A stretch of 64,000 nucleotides of DNA from Solirubrobacter ginsenosidimutans (GTDB taxonomy: Bacteria; Actinomycetota; Thermoleophilia; Solirubrobacterales; Solirubrobacteraceae), in contig NZ_JAPDOD010000003.1 in assembly GCF_027587205.1 (NCBI RefSeq), positions 1 to 64,000 of the forward strand, in the 5' to 3' direction. Numbering within the stretch: the stretch's first letter is position 1; the number at the start of each line of letters is the position of its first letter. This document shows positions 51,067 through 59,662 of this stretch, one piece after another. The notes beneath the pieces were generated by a model. It worked only from the letters and a program-made list of their open reading frames with translations. It had not been told where the DNA came from and did not search any database. A program made the translations under genes and the position numbers.

Positions 51067-51951
51067 TCAGGCGGGGACGCGCCGCCTGATCGGGAGCTGT
51101 GCGACAGCGATCCCCGCGACCACCAGCAGCGCGCCGCCGACCGCGAGGGCGGTGACCTCCTCGTCGCGGACCAGCGCGCCCAGCGCCAGCGCGCCGAACG
51201 GGATGATCATCGAGATGAAGGACACGGTGACGGCCGGCAGCTCGCGCAGCAGCACCGTCAGCGTCACGAACGTGAAGCCGGTCCCGAACACGGCCAGGTA
51301 GAGGATCGAGCCGATCGACGCGGCCGACCAGATCGTCGCGCCCCAGTCCTCCGTGGGCGCGGAGACGGCGAGCAGGACGAGGCCGCCGCCGAGCATCGCC
51401 CACCCGTTCATGACCAGCGGGTCGAGCTTGCCGCCGCGCTTCTTGATCGCCACGTTGCCGATCGCCGACGCCAGCGGCGAGAGGATCACCGCCAGCGCGG
51501 CGAGCGCGGTGTGCTCGCCGGAGCCGAGGTCGAGCGATTCGCTGAACGCCACGATCAGCCCGCCGAGCGCGATCCCGACGCCGGCGATCAATCGCGGCCG
51601 CAGCCGCTCCGACGGCAGCGTCGCCGCCGCGAGCAGCGCCACGTAGAGCGGCAGCACGCCGAACAGGACCGACGTCAGGCCGGACGTGACGTACTGCTCC
51701 GCCCAGTAGATCAGCCCGTACGTGGTGGCGAAGGGGAGCAGGCCGACGATCGCCGACAGCACGAAGTCGGTGCGCAGCGGGCGGCGGAGCGCGGCGGCGG
51801 CGATCAGCAGGCCGGCACCGGCGATGGAGAAGCGGATCCCGGCGCCGAAGAAGGGCGCGATGTCCTCCAGCCCGACGGCGATGACGACCCACGTGCTCGA
51901 CCACACGAGCACGCACGCGGCGTAGAGAGTCCAGACGAGAGGGCGCGTCAC
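51067..51951 (-). CDS. EamA/DMT family transporter
   Basis: 294 residues from the GTG at 51951, chosen because a TACCCT box lies 9 nt upstream. Ten membrane helices in two EamA repeats: VLVWSSTWVVIAVGLEDIAPFFGAGIRF starts the first, LAALAVILSPLASAIGNVAIKKRGGKLDP the second. Drug/metabolite exporter family; the substrate cannot be told. Confidence 0.85.
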   Translation of the reverse strand: MTRPLVWTLYAACVLVWSSTWVVIAVGLEDIAPFFGAGIRFSIAGAGLLIAAAALRRPLRTDFVLSAIVGLLPFATTYGLIYWAEQYVTSGLTSVLFGVLPLYVALLAAATLPSERLRPRLIAGVGIALGGLIVAFSESLDLGSGEHTALAALAVILSPLASAIGNVAIKKRGGKLDPLVMNGWAMLGGGLVLLAVSAPTEDWGATIWSAASIGSILYLAVFGTGFTFVTLTVLLRELPAVTVSFISMIIPFGALALGALVRDEEVTALAVGGALLVVAGIAVAQLPIRRRVPA

Positions 51952-51960
51952 GGCGCGAAG

Positions 51961-51970
51961 AGGGTATGAC
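51961..51970. promoter_or_regulatory. Overlapping divergent -10 boxes (EamA / LLM oxidoreductase)
   Basis: AGGGTATGAC: minus-strand TACCCT 9 nt before the GTG at 51951, plus-strand TATGAC 8 nt before the GTG at 51979, sharing the central TA. Same layout as 2731-2740 and 56941-56950. Confidence 0.5.
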
Positions 51971-51978
51971 TCCCGCTC

Positions 51979-52884
51979 GTGAAGATCGCGCTGATGATCG
52001 AAGGCCAAGAAGACGTGACCTGGGACGACTGGGTCGCGCTGGCCGAAGCCTGCGAGCGCTCGGGGATCGAGGCGCTCTTCCGTTCAGACCACTACGGGTC
52101 GGTCTTGAGCGACGACGAACGCGGCTCGCTGGACGCCTGGGGGACGATCTGCGCGCTCGCCGCGCGGACGTCGACGCTGCGGCTCGGCACGATGGTCTCG
52201 CCCTCGTCGTTCCGGCATCCGTCGGTGCTGGCGAAGCTCGTCGCGACCGCCGACCATGTGTCCGGTGGGCGTGTGTCGCTCGGGCTCGGCACCGGCTGGT
52301 CGGAGACTGAGCACACCGCCTACGGCTTCCCGTTCCTCTCGATGAAGGAGCGGATGGACGTGCTCGAGGAGCAGCTCGAGATCATCCACGAGGGCCACTG
52401 GCACGGCGGCCCCTTTTCCTTCAAGGGCACCTACTACGAGCTCGAGGAGCTGCGCGCCCGCCCGCTGCCGGTGCAGCAGCCGCACCCGCCGCTGATCATG
52501 GGCGGCGGCGCCGGCCCGCGCGCCGCCCGGCTGGCGGCCCGCTACGCCGACGAGTACAACACGGTCATGCCGACGCTCGAGGAGATCGCCGAGCGCAAGG
52601 CGAGCATCGACGCGGCGTGCGCCAAGGCGGGGCGGGACCCGATCCCGTTCACCGTGATGACCGGCTGCGTGCTCGGCGCGGACCAGGCCGAGTACGAGCG
52701 CCGCGCGGCGGAGTACGAGGCCCTGACCGGCGGCGCCCCCTCAGGCCTCGTCGGGACGGTCGAGCAGGTCAAGGCGCAGTTGGCCGAGTATGCGGTCGCG
52801 GGTGTGTCCGGCGTCTACCTCCAGCACCTCGTGCATCGCGACATCGCGATGGTCGAGCTGATCGGGCGCGAGCTCGTTGGCTGA
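51979..52884 (+). CDS. LLM-class (luciferase-like) oxidoreductase, probably F420- or FMN-dependent
   Basis: 301 residues, GTG. The TIM-barrel landmarks are ALMIEGQEDVTWDDWVALAEACERSGI, LRLGTMVSPSSFRHPSVLAK, GGRVSLGLGTGWSETEHTAYGFPF and PLIMGGGAGPRAARLAARYADEYN. These match F420-dependent LLM oxidoreductases common in actinomycetes. The stop overlaps a tiny membrane-protein gene. Confidence 0.88.
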   Translation: MKIALMIEGQEDVTWDDWVALAEACERSGIEALFRSDHYGSVLSDDERGSLDAWGTICALAARTSTLRLGTMVSPSSFRHPSVLAKLVATADHVSGGRVSLGLGTGWSETEHTAYGFPFLSMKERMDVLEEQLEIIHEGHWHGGPFSFKGTYYELEELRARPLPVQQPHPPLIMGGGAGPRAARLAARYADEYNTVMPTLEEIAERKASIDAACAKAGRDPIPFTVMTGCVLGADQAEYERRAAEYEALTGGAPSGLVGTVEQVKAQLAEYAVAGVSGVYLQHLVHRDIAMVELIGRELVG

Positions 52885-53044
52885 CGACGACGATTGGGTC
52901 GGCGGCGAGCCGCCCGAGGGGCGCCACACGCGCGACCAGGCCGACCCGGGCTACTGGGCGCGCCAGTGGAAGGGCTCAGCCATCACCGGCGCGGTGGTGC
53001 TCGGCCTGATCCTCGTCGTCGTGCTCATCCTGCTGCTGGGCTAG
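52877..53044 (+). CDS. Small tail-anchored membrane protein
   Basis: 55 residues, TTG start overlapping the previous gene by 8 bp. The acidic N-terminus [14 protein letters not shown] and an aromatic stretch GYWARQW precede one C-terminal helix ([17 protein letters not shown]). High GC3 in this frame supports coding. No known family. It overlaps the convergent hydrolase by 20 bp. Confidence 0.6.
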   Translation: MADDDDWVGGEPPEGRHTRDQADPGYWARQWKGSAITGAVVLGLILVVVLILLLG

Positions 53045-53924
53045 GCACTCCCGCGCGGTCGGCGGTGTCGACGATCGCGCCGATGAGCTTCGGCCAGGCG
53101 CCGCGTGGGAGGCCGTGGCCCATGCCATCGATCATCACCAGGCGCGCGCCCGGGATCGCCTTCGCGGTCGCGCGACCGCCGCTGGGGCGGACCAGCTTGT
53201 CCTCGGCGCCGTGGATGACGGTCGCGGGGACGGCGAGCTTGCGCAGCTCCGCGGAGCGGTCGCGGTCGGCGATGATCGCGGCGAGCTGGCGCTGGGAGCC
53301 GGCGGCGTCGTGGCCGCGGTCGTAGCTGAGCTCGGCGATGTGGCGCAGGTCCTCGACGTCGGGCCCGTAGCCGGAGCCGCCGATCTTGGTGAACATGGCG
53401 ACGGCGTGGTTGATGAAGCCCTCGCGGTCGCGCGGGGACGGCCGCAGCAGCACGGCGTACATCGTCAGCGCGGGCTGGCCGTTGAAGAAGCCGCCGGTGT
53501 TGGACATGATCGAGACGAGGCTGAGCGTTCGCTCCGGGTACCGGATCGCGATCGTCTGGGCGATCATCCCGCCCATCGAGGTGCCGACGATGTGCGCCTT
53601 CTGAACACCGAGGCAGTCGAGCACGCCGACGCTGTCTGAGGCCATGTCGGCCAGCGTGTAGGCGGCCGCGCGGCGATCGCGCCGCGCGAGCTGGACGAGC
53701 GACGGGGTGGGGGCGCCGTCGAGGTGGGTGGAGCGGCCGATGTCGCGGTTGTCGTGGCGGATGACGAAGTAGCCACGGCCCGCGAGCTCCGCGCAGAACT
53801 CGTCGTGATAGGCGACCATCTGGGTGCCCAGGCCCATGATCAGCAGCATCGCGGGATCGCCCGGATCGCCGAAGGTCTCGTACGCGATGTCGAGCTCGCC
53901 GACGCGGCAGGTGGACTCGGCCAT
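53025..53924 (-). CDS. Alpha/beta hydrolase
   Basis: 299 residues from the ATG at 53924. Nucleophile elbow [11 protein letters not shown] (Ser in GTSMG), oxyanion region [21 protein letters not shown], acid [14 protein letters not shown] and C-terminal His in IDGMGHGLP. It resembles the esterase/haloperoxidase-like group. Substrate unknown. TACGCT lies 8 nt upstream of the start. Confidence 0.88.
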   Translation of the reverse strand: MAESTCRVGELDIAYETFGDPGDPAMLLIMGLGTQMVAYHDEFCAELAGRGYFVIRHDNRDIGRSTHLDGAPTPSLVQLARRDRRAAAYTLADMASDSVGVLDCLGVQKAHIVGTSMGGMIAQTIAIRYPERTLSLVSIMSNTGGFFNGQPALTMYAVLLRPSPRDREGFINHAVAMFTKIGGSGYGPDVEDLRHIAELSYDRGHDAAGSQRQLAAIIADRDRSAELRKLAVPATVIHGAEDKLVRPSGGRATAKAIPGARLVMIDGMGHGLPRGAWPKLIGAIVDTADRAGVPSPAAG

Positions 53925-53932
53925 GACGGCAG

Positions 53933-53938
53933 AGCGTA
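53933..53938 (-). promoter_or_regulatory. Leaderless -10 box of the alpha/beta hydrolase
   Basis: Minus-strand TACGCT, complement of 53933-53938, 8 nt before the ATG at 53924. Confidence 0.4.
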
Positions 53939-53965
53939 CCTCTGCCGCCGTGGTTGGAGTGTGAG

Positions 53966-54613
53966 CTACGCCGTGAGGCCGATTGGGCAACTCACGCCGG
54001 TGCCGCCCAGGCCGCAGTAGCCGTTGGGCACCTTCGCGAGGTACTGCTGGTGGTAGTCCTCGGCGTAGAAGAACTCGCCGAGCGGCGCGATCTCCGTCGT
54101 GATCTCGCCGTAGCCCTTCTGCTTCAGCCGCTCACCGAAGGCGGCCTTGGTGGCCTCGACCGCGGCGACCTGCTCGGGGCTCGTCGTGTAGACGGCCGAG
54201 CGGTACTGCGTGCCGACGTCGTTGCCCTGGCGGTTGCCCTGGGTCGGGTCGTGACCCTCCCAGAAGCGCTTCAGGACCTCTTCGTAGGTGATCTTGGCGG
54301 GGTCGAACACGACGAGGACGGCCTCGGTGTGGCCGGTCTTGCCGGAGCAGGTCTCCTCGTACGTCGGGTTCGGCGTGTAGCCGCCGGCGTAGCCGACGGC
54401 GGTGCTGTAGACGCCCTCCGCCTGCCAGAAGATGCGCTCGGCGCCCCAGAAGCAGCCCATGCCGACGACGGCGGTCTGCAGGCCCTCCGGGAACGGGGGC
54501 TTCAGGGGCGTCCCGAGCACGTAGTGCTGGTCAGGGACACGGATGGGGTCGGGCCGCCCGGGGAGTGCGTCCTCCGGGGCGACCATGCGGGTCTTCGAAC
54601 CAAATAGGAGCAT
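53966..54613 (-). CDS. msrA: Peptide methionine sulfoxide reductase MsrA
   Basis: 215 residues, ATG at 54613. The N-terminal [14 protein letters not shown] extension is typical of actinobacterial Msr[16 protein letters not shown] carries the catalytic Cys, [26 protein letters not shown] the substrate site, and [10 protein letters not shown] the resolving Cys. It reduces methionine-S-sulfoxide in proteins. The start codon sits in the middle of an 18-bp palindrome, and the gene lies 29 bp after the hypothetical gene upstream. Confidence 0.95.
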   Translation of the reverse strand: MLLFGSKTRMVAPEDALPGRPDPIRVPDQHYVLGTPLKPPFPEGLQTAVVGMGCFWGAERIFWQAEGVYSTAVGYAGGYTPNPTYEETCSGKTGHTEAVLVVFDPAKITYEEVLKRFWEGHDPTQGNRQGNDVGTQYRSAVYTTSPEQVAAVEATKAAFGERLKQKGYGEITTEIAPLGEFFYAEDYHQQYLAKVPNGYCGLGGTGVSCPIGLTA

Positions 54614-54623
54614 GCCTATTGGT
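54599..54623. promoter_or_regulatory. Palindrome spanning the msrA start codon
   Basis: AATAGG (54603-54608), 6 bp, CCTATT (54615-54620), extended to ACCAA(A)/TTGGT on the flanks with one extra A. It is a low-GC island in GC-rich DNA, centred on the ATG. It is a candidate repressor site or a hairpin that hides the start. Confidence 0.45.
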
Positions 54624-54642
54624 CCGTCGAACCCCGGTTTTG

Positions 54643-55020
54643 TTACTCCTCGGCGTCCTCGCCGGAAATGGCGTCCAGCAGCTCCAGCGCGGCCGCCTGG
54701 GCGGGCGTCACGAGGACCTCGCCGCCGAGGTCCTCGAGCTGCGGGAAGAAGCTCGCGTGCACCGTCACCTCGTCGCCGCCGGCGTCCTCGAGCACGATGA
54801 TCGCGCGGCCGGGGCCGTTGCCGTCGGCGCCGTCCTCGTCGCCGCCCAGCGCGGCGCCCGCGGCAGAGAGCACCGTCACCGCCAGGTCATGCCAATGCGA
54901 CAGCGCGTCGTTGCGCTCCGCATCGGTCATCTGCTCGAGGTGGTGGCGATTGCGCTCGGCGAGCGCGGTGACCGCCGCCTGAATGGGGGCGTCGGCCAGG
55001 AGGTCGTCGGGGGAAGGCAC
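54643..55020 (-). CDS. Small acidic hypothetical protein
   Basis: 125 residues, GTG. Helical N-terminus ([38 protein letters not shown]), then an acidic Gly/Asp linker and a beta segment ([33 protein letters not shown]). It is acidic at both ends; no family recognised. CACACT lies 6 nt upstream of the start. Confidence 0.6.
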   Translation of the reverse strand: MPSPDDLLADAPIQAAVTALAERNRHHLEQMTDAERNDALSHWHDLAVTVLSAAGAALGGDEDGADGNGPGRAIIVLEDAGGDEVTVHASFFPQLEDLGGEVLVTPAQAAALELLDAISGEDAEE

Positions 55021-55065
55021 TCATGCAGTGTGGCACCGGGTCAGCGGGCGCTCGCCGTCAAGACC

Positions 55066-55084
55066 CCGAAGTCGAGCACTTCGG
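55066..55084. repeat. Intergenic 7-bp hairpin
   Basis: CCGAAGT (55066-55072), loop CGAGC, ACTTCGG (55078-55084), in the 175-bp gap between two divergent genes. No other function seen in this gap. Confidence 0.3.
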
Positions 55085-55182
55085 CCTGCTCGATCGGCCC
55101 GCCGGCCCGGTCTGGACGGAGTGGTTGAAGTACGGCCCGGCGATCAGGGCCCGCATGGAGACGTCAACGCACGCGCGGGGTG

Positions 55183-55188
55183 TAGCTT
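55183..55188 (+). promoter_or_regulatory. Leaderless -10 box of the aldo/keto reductase
   Basis: TAGCTT, 7 nt before the GTG at 55196. Confidence 0.4.
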
Positions 55189-55195
55189 GCGGTCC

Positions 55196-56044
55196 GTGGG
55201 AGCTCGACTCGGACTTGGACTCGCGGCGCTCGGCCGCCCGGGGTACCTGAACGTGGGGCATGGCGCGGAGCTGGGCGAGGACCGCTCGGTCGACGCGCTG
55301 CGCGCCCGGACCTTCGAAGTGCTCGACTTCGCCTACGCCGCCGGCGTGCGCGACTTCGACGTCGCCCGGTCCTACGGGCGCGGCGAGGAGTTCCTCGGCG
55401 AGTGGCTGCGCGCGCACAACCCGTCGGGCGTCCACGTGTCCTCGAAGTGGGGCTACGTCTACACCGCCGGCTGGCAGGTCGACCACGACCCGCCGGAGGT
55501 CAAGCACCACGACCTCGCGACCTTCCAGCGGCAACTGAACGAGTCGCGCGAGAACCTCGGCGAGTGGCTCGGGCTCTACCAGATCCACTCGGCCACCCCC
55601 GAGAGCGGCGTGCTCGCCGACGACGCGCTGCTCTCGGCGATGCAGGAGACCGACCTCCCGCTCGGCGTCTCAGTCAGCGGTGTGTCACAGGCCGAGACGA
55701 TCGACGCCGCTTTGGCCACGGGCCTGTTCGACGCGGTCCAGGCGACCTGGAACCTCCACGAGCGCGCGGCCGAGGATGCCCTCGCGCGCGCGGCCGCCCG
55801 CGGGTTGGAGGTGATCGTCAAGGAGGGCCTGGCGAACGGCCGCCTGGCCGATCGCGACGACGTCGCGCTCGCCGCCGCCCTGGCGCAGCCGTGGGCGACG
55901 GTGGTGCTGAGCGGCGCGGCCTCGGTCGACGTGCTGCGCTCGAACCTCCGTGCCCGGGAAGCCTCACCGCCGGACGATCTCGACGCGCTCGTCGAGGACA
56001 GCGAGGCCTACTGGTCTCGCCGCGCCGCACTCGCCTGGAACTAG
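55196..56044 (+). CDS. Aldo/keto reductase
   Basis: 282 residues from the GTG at 55196. The AKR tetrad is visible: Asp and Tyr in VRDFDVARSYG, Lys in HVSSKWGY and His in LYQIHSATPES. VIVKEGLANGRLADRD and VVLSGAASVDVLRSNL supply later barrel strands. It is shorter than most AKRs (about 320). NADPH-dependent carbonyl reductase of unknown substrate. Confidence 0.88.
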   Translation: MGARLGLGLAALGRPGYLNVGHGAELGEDRSVDALRARTFEVLDFAYAAGVRDFDVARSYGRGEEFLGEWLRAHNPSGVHVSSKWGYVYTAGWQVDHDPPEVKHHDLATFQRQLNESRENLGEWLGLYQIHSATPESGVLADDALLSAMQETDLPLGVSVSGVSQAETIDAALATGLFDAVQATWNLHERAAEDALARAAARGLEVIVKEGLANGRLADRDDVALAAALAQPWATVVLSGAASVDVLRSNLRAREASPPDDLDALVEDSEAYWSRRAALAWN

Positions 56045-56931
56045 CGCCCCTCGCGTTCGATCCTCTCGCGCAACGCCGGCCCACGCCCCGCGGAGACCGC
56101 CCGCGCCGCCCGCTCGTCCGATAGCTCGACGCCCCGCGCCGCCGCCAGTTCGACGAGCGACTGCTTCTCGTCGCTCTCGCGCGCCGCGCGCAGGAACAGC
56201 CAGCAGAACAGCAGGATCGTCACGATCGACCCCTCGACCATCATGATCGCGCCCGCCGCGCTCTGGTCGTTCGTCGGCGTGATCCCCCAGTAGCGCTCGC
56301 CTGCCGCGTAGCGCGGATACAGGACGCCGCCGGACCACAGCAGCGCGTTGGCGAGCACGCTCTGGATCAGCCGGACGGCGACGATGTAGCCGATCTTCGC
56401 CCCGTTGCCGAACCAGGCCGGCTTGGGCAAGGGCCCGAGCAGCGCCATCCACATCCCGAACCCGAACGAGACGAACAGCAGGTGCTGAAGCGCGTGGACG
56501 GCGTCGTGCTCGACCGCGCCCTGGTAGAGCGCGGGCAGGTGCCAGAGGTAGAAGTTGAGCGTCCAGGCGGTGATCGCGACGACCGGGTGGGCCATCACGC
56601 GCAGCCAGCGCAGCCCCGGGGCCGACAGCACCGGTTGCAGCAACGGGCCCGTCAGGCCGAGGACCAGCAGGAGCGCGCCGAGGTCGGCCAGCAGCAGGTG
56701 CTCGACCATGTGCGCGAAGAACAGCTCGTCCGAGAGGTGCGCGAGCGGTGAGACCAGCGTCGCGAGCATCAGCCCCAGCCCGCCGTACCAGCACCACTGC
56801 CGCCACGACGGCACCGGCGCGCCGCGCGCGGCCAGGGTGCGCGCGCGCACGAAGTACATCCCGCCCACGATCAATGCCGGTGCGAGCTGCAGGGGCGCGA
56901 CCTCGAAGGTCACGTGGGCGACGTCTGACAA
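56041..56931 (-). CDS. ctaG: Cytochrome c oxidase assembly protein, CtaG family
   Basis: 296 residues, TTG. About seven helices, with the family motifs LVSPLAHLSDELFFAHMVEHLLL, WTLNFYLWHLPALYQGAVEHD and HALQHLLFVSFGFGMWMALLGP, rich in His that could bind copper. This is the caa3_CtaG type (pfam09678). The C-terminal 40 residues are a charged cytoplasmic tail. It overlaps the convergent reductase by 4 bp. Confidence 0.88.
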   Translation of the reverse strand: MSDVAHVTFEVAPLQLAPALIVGGMYFVRARTLAARGAPVPSWRQWCWYGGLGLMLATLVSPLAHLSDELFFAHMVEHLLLADLGALLLVLGLTGPLLQPVLSAPGLRWLRVMAHPVVAITAWTLNFYLWHLPALYQGAVEHDAVHALQHLLFVSFGFGMWMALLGPLPKPAWFGNGAKIGYIVAVRLIQSVLANALLWSGGVLYPRYAAGERYWGITPTNDQSAAGAIMMVEGSIVTILLFCWLFLRAARESDEKQSLVELAAARGVELSDERAARAVSAGRGPALRERIEREGR

Positions 56932-56940
56932 ATGGGCTAA

Positions 56941-56950
56941 GGGGTACGGT
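56941..56950. promoter_or_regulatory. Overlapping divergent -10 boxes (ctaG / MetE-like)
   Basis: GGGGTACGGT: minus-strand TACCCC 9 nt before the TTG at 56931, plus-strand TACGGT 7 nt before the ATG at 56958, sharing the central TA. Confidence 0.5.
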
Positions 56951-56957
56951 GCCGGAC

Positions 56958-58076
56958 ATGTCCGATCGTACGACTCCGCCGTTCAGAGCCGACCACGTCG
57001 GCAGCCTCCTGCGTCCACAGGAGCTGTTGAAGGCACGCCAGGACTTCGCCGCCGACCGCATCTCCGCCGGCGAACTGCGCGTGGTCGAGGATGAGGCGAT
57101 CCGCGACGTCGTCAAGCTCCAGGAGGACGTGGGCCTGCGCTCCGCGACCGACGGCGAGTTCCGCCGCGCCTCGTGGCACATGGACTTCATCTACCAGCTC
57201 GGCGGGATCTCGAAGTCCCCCGGCAACCTCAGCGTCAAGTTCCACAACGCCGACGGCGACATCGAGTTCACCCCCGCGGCGATGCACATCGACGGGAAGG
57301 TGACCCTCGAGAAGCCGATCTTCGCCGCCGACTTCGAGTTTCTGGAGGACGTGACGACCGGCGCCACGCCCAAGCTCACGATCCCCAGCCCGAGCATGGT
57401 CCACTACCGCGGCGGGCGCGCCGCGATCGAGCAGTCGATCTACCCCGACATGGATGAGTTCTGGAACGACCTGACCGCCGCCTACGCCGATCAGGTCGTG
57501 GCGATGGGCGAGCTCGGCTGCACCTACCTGCAGTTCGACGACACGAGCCTCGCCTACCTCAACGACCCCAACCAGCGCGCCGAGATGGCGGCCAAGGGCG
57601 ATGACGCCGAGCACCTGCACGAGAACTACATCCGCCACATCAACGAGGCGCTCTCCAAGCGCCCGGACGGCATGGCGATCACGACCCACATGTGCCGCGG
57701 CAACTTCCGCTCGAGCTGGGTCGCCGAGGGCGGCTACGACTTCGTCGCCGAGGCGCTCTTCAACGAGCTCAACGTCGACGGCTTCTTCATGGAGTGGGAC
57801 GACGCCCGCTCCGGCAGCTTCGAGCCGCTGCGCTTCGTCCCGAAGGGCAAGGTCGTCGTCCTCGGCCTGGTGACGACCAAGACGGGCGAGCTCGAGACCA
57901 AGAACTTCCTCAAGCGCCGGATCGAGGAGGCGACCAAGTACGTCGACCTCGACCAGCTCTGCCTCTCCCCGCAGTGCGGGTTCTCCTCGACGGTCGAGGG
58001 CAACGCGCTCAGCGTCGAGCAGGAGGCCGACAAGCTGCGCCTGATCGTGGAGACCGCGCAGGAGGTCTGGGGCTAG
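56958..58076 (+). CDS. MetE C-terminal-like methyltransferase (YxjG/YxjH type)
   Basis: 372 residues, ATG. FRADHVGSLLRP opens the family. The zinc ligands of MetE map to THMCRGNF (His, Cys), FFMEWDDARSG (Glu) and LSPQCGFSS (Cys). Length equals one catalytic barrel, without MetE's N-terminal half. It transfers a methyl group to homocysteine or a related thiol from a folate or other donor. Confidence 0.88.
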   Translation: MSDRTTPPFRADHVGSLLRPQELLKARQDFAADRISAGELRVVEDEAIRDVVKLQEDVGLRSATDGEFRRASWHMDFIYQLGGISKSPGNLSVKFHNADGDIEFTPAAMHIDGKVTLEKPIFAADFEFLEDVTTGATPKLTIPSPSMVHYRGGRAAIEQSIYPDMDEFWNDLTAAYADQVVAMGELGCTYLQFDDTSLAYLNDPNQRAEMAAKGDDAEHLHENYIRHINEALSKRPDGMAITTHMCRGNFRSSWVAEGGYDFVAEALFNELNVDGFFMEWDDARSGSFEPLRFVPKGKVVVLGLVTTKTGELETKNFLKRRIEEATKYVDLDQLCLSPQCGFSSTVEGNALSVEQEADKLRLIVETAQEVWG

Positions 58077-58092
58077 GTCCGTCGTTCGCGGA

Positions 58093-58098
58093 TAGGCT
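58093..58098 (+). promoter_or_regulatory. Leaderless -10 box of the histidine kinase
   Basis: TAGGCT, 8 nt before the ATG at 58107. Confidence 0.4.
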
Positions 58099-58106
58099 GG
58101 CGCGCC

Positions 58107-59477
58107 ATGTCCTGGACGCGCCGGCCGCCGCTGATCGTGGGCGTCCTCGTCGCCGCGGTCGGCGTCGCGCTGACCACGCTGCTGGTCTACGCGCTCAAGG
58201 GCATCGCGCCCGTCCTGTCGCTGGGCGTCGTCTATCTGCTCGTCGTGCTGGTGGTGGCGACGGTCTGGGGCGCGTGGCTGGCGCTCGCGACGGCGGTCGC
58301 CAGCGCCCTGGCGTTCAACTTCTTCCACATTCCGCCCACCGGCCGGTTCACGATCGCGACGGGGGAGAACTGGGTCGCGCTGGCGGTGTTCTTCCTCGCT
58401 GCCGCCGGGGCGAGCTCGCTGGCGGAGATCGCGCGCAAGCGGGCGCTGGAGGCCGACGAGCGCCGTCAGGAAGCCGACCTCTCGGCCGAGATGGCGCGCC
58501 TGCTGCTGCGCGGCGGGCGCCTGGAGGAGACGCTGCCGTCGGTCGGCGCGCGGCTCGCCCACGCCCTCGGGCTCGCGAGCGCGGCGATCGAGCTGCGCGC
58601 GGTCGACGCGGGCGAGCGCAGCGTCGTGTTCGCGCTGCGCGAGGGCACCCGCCAGATCGGCACGCTCGTGCTGCCGTCCGGCGCCCGCGAGGACGTGCTG
58701 CGGCGGGTGCAGGTCCGCATCGCGCCCGCGCTCGAGGCGCTCCTCGCCGCCGCGCTGGAACGGGACGCGCTCCAGGCCGAGGTCGTCGAGACCGCCGCGC
58801 TGCGCCGCAGCGACGTGATCAAGACCGCGCTCCTGCGCTCGGTCTCGCACGACCTGCGCTCGCCCCTGACCGCGATCATGACCACCGCCGAGGCCCTGCA
58901 CTCGCCGAGCCTGACCGCCGACGAGCGCGCCGAGCTCGCCGCCTCCGTCACCGACGAGGCGCGGCGCTTGTCGAGGCTGATCGACGACCTGCTCGACCTC
59001 TCGCGCCTGGAGGCCGACGCCGCCGAGCCGCACCCCGAGTGGTGCTCGATCGAGGAGGTCGTGCGCGCCGCCGTCGACGATCTCAACCTGCCCGCGGACG
59101 CCTTCAAGATCGCGATCGACGCCGAGCTGCCGCCGGTGCGCGCCGACGCCGCCCAGCTGGAGCGCGCGTTCGCGAACCTGCTCGAGAACGCGTACCGGCA
59201 CTCCAACGGCCACCCGGTCTCGGTCCGTGCGCGCGACGTCGGCGGCCGCATCCTGCTGCGCTTCGTCGACCGCGGGCCGGGTGTCCCGGAGGCGCAGCGG
59301 GAGCGCATCTTCGAGCCGTTCTATCGCTCAGGCACCGCCGCCACCGGCCACCGCGGCTCCGGCCTCGGCCTCGCGATCGTGCGCGGGTTCGTCGAGGCCA
59401 ACGGCGGGAAGGTGTGGGTCGAGTCGCTCCCCAGCCAAGCCACGTCATTTGTCGTAGAGCTGCCCGTCGAGCCTTAA
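58107..59477 (+). CDS. Sensor histidine kinase resembling the C-terminal half of KdpD
   Basis: 456 residues, ATG. A DUF4118-type four-helix membrane module (residues 10-110, with FNFFHIPPTGRFTI), a GAF-like linker (about 120-230), HisKA with LLRSVSHDLRSPLTAIM and the HATPase boxes NLLENAYRHS, DRGPGVP and GSGLGLAIV. This equals KdpD without its N-terminal Kdp and Usp domains, which are found separately at 63192. No response regulator is adjacent; kdpE at 62509-63174 is a candidate partner. Confidence 0.9.
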   Translation: MSWTRRPPLIVGVLVAAVGVALTTLLVYALKGIAPVLSLGVVYLLVVLVVATVWGAWLALATAVASALAFNFFHIPPTGRFTIATGENWVALAVFFLAAAGASSLAEIARKRALEADERRQEADLSAEMARLLLRGGRLEETLPSVGARLAHALGLASAAIELRAVDAGERSVVFALREGTRQIGTLVLPSGAREDVLRRVQVRIAPALEALLAAALERDALQAEVVETAALRRSDVIKTALLRSVSHDLRSPLTAIMTTAEALHSPSLTADERAELAASVTDEARRLSRLIDDLLDLSRLEADAAEPHPEWCSIEEVVRAAVDDLNLPADAFKIAIDAELPPVRADAAQLERAFANLLENAYRHSNGHPVSVRARDVGGRILLRFVDRGPGVPEAQRERIFEPFYRSGTAATGHRGSGLGLAIVRGFVEANGGKVWVESLPSQATSFVVELPVEP

Positions 59478-59522
59478 CACTCGCCCACAAGGTTCCGCCG
59501 GGTCGGCGCGGAACATGAAGGC

Positions 59523-59627
59523 GTGGCCTCCACCGCCCCCAGCCCCGCCCCGTTGGATCACCAGTTCACGCTGCCCAAGGTCACGCCGCGGCCGTTGCCG
59601 CCGGCGAAGCCCGCAGCGGGCTGGTAA
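59523..59627 (+). CDS. Candidate 34-residue microprotein
   Basis: A GTG-to-TAA frame of 34 codons with 32 of 34 third positions G or C, markedly higher than the alternative frame. The product is Pro/Ala-rich and ends in Trp (LDHQFTLPKV ... PPAKPAAGW). GAAGG lies just before the GTG. No family recognised; it could be chance. Confidence 0.25.
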   Translation: MASTAPSPAPLDHQFTLPKVTPRPLPPAKPAAGW

Positions 59628-59634
59628 CCCGCAG

Positions 59635-59656
59635 TGGTTGCATAGGCAACTAGAAT
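59635..59656 (+). promoter_or_regulatory. MarR-like operator overlapping a -10 box
   Basis: TGGTTGC (59635-59641), ATAG, GCAACTA (59646-59652): an 18-bp palindrome with one mismatch, of the TAGTTGC-N4-GCAACTA type bound by some MarR-family repressors. Its right end is the TA of TAGAAT (59651-59656), 6 nt before the ATG at 59663, so binding would block the promoter. Confidence 0.5.
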
Positions 59657-59662
59657 GAAGGC

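Noticed and set aside
55023..55250. Plus-strand frame of 75 codons upstream of the aldo/keto reductase
   Set aside because: Codons 15-45 look coding-like, but the frame overlaps the reductase start, has no recognised family and crosses a hairpin and a promoter. It may be a gene remnant; not called.
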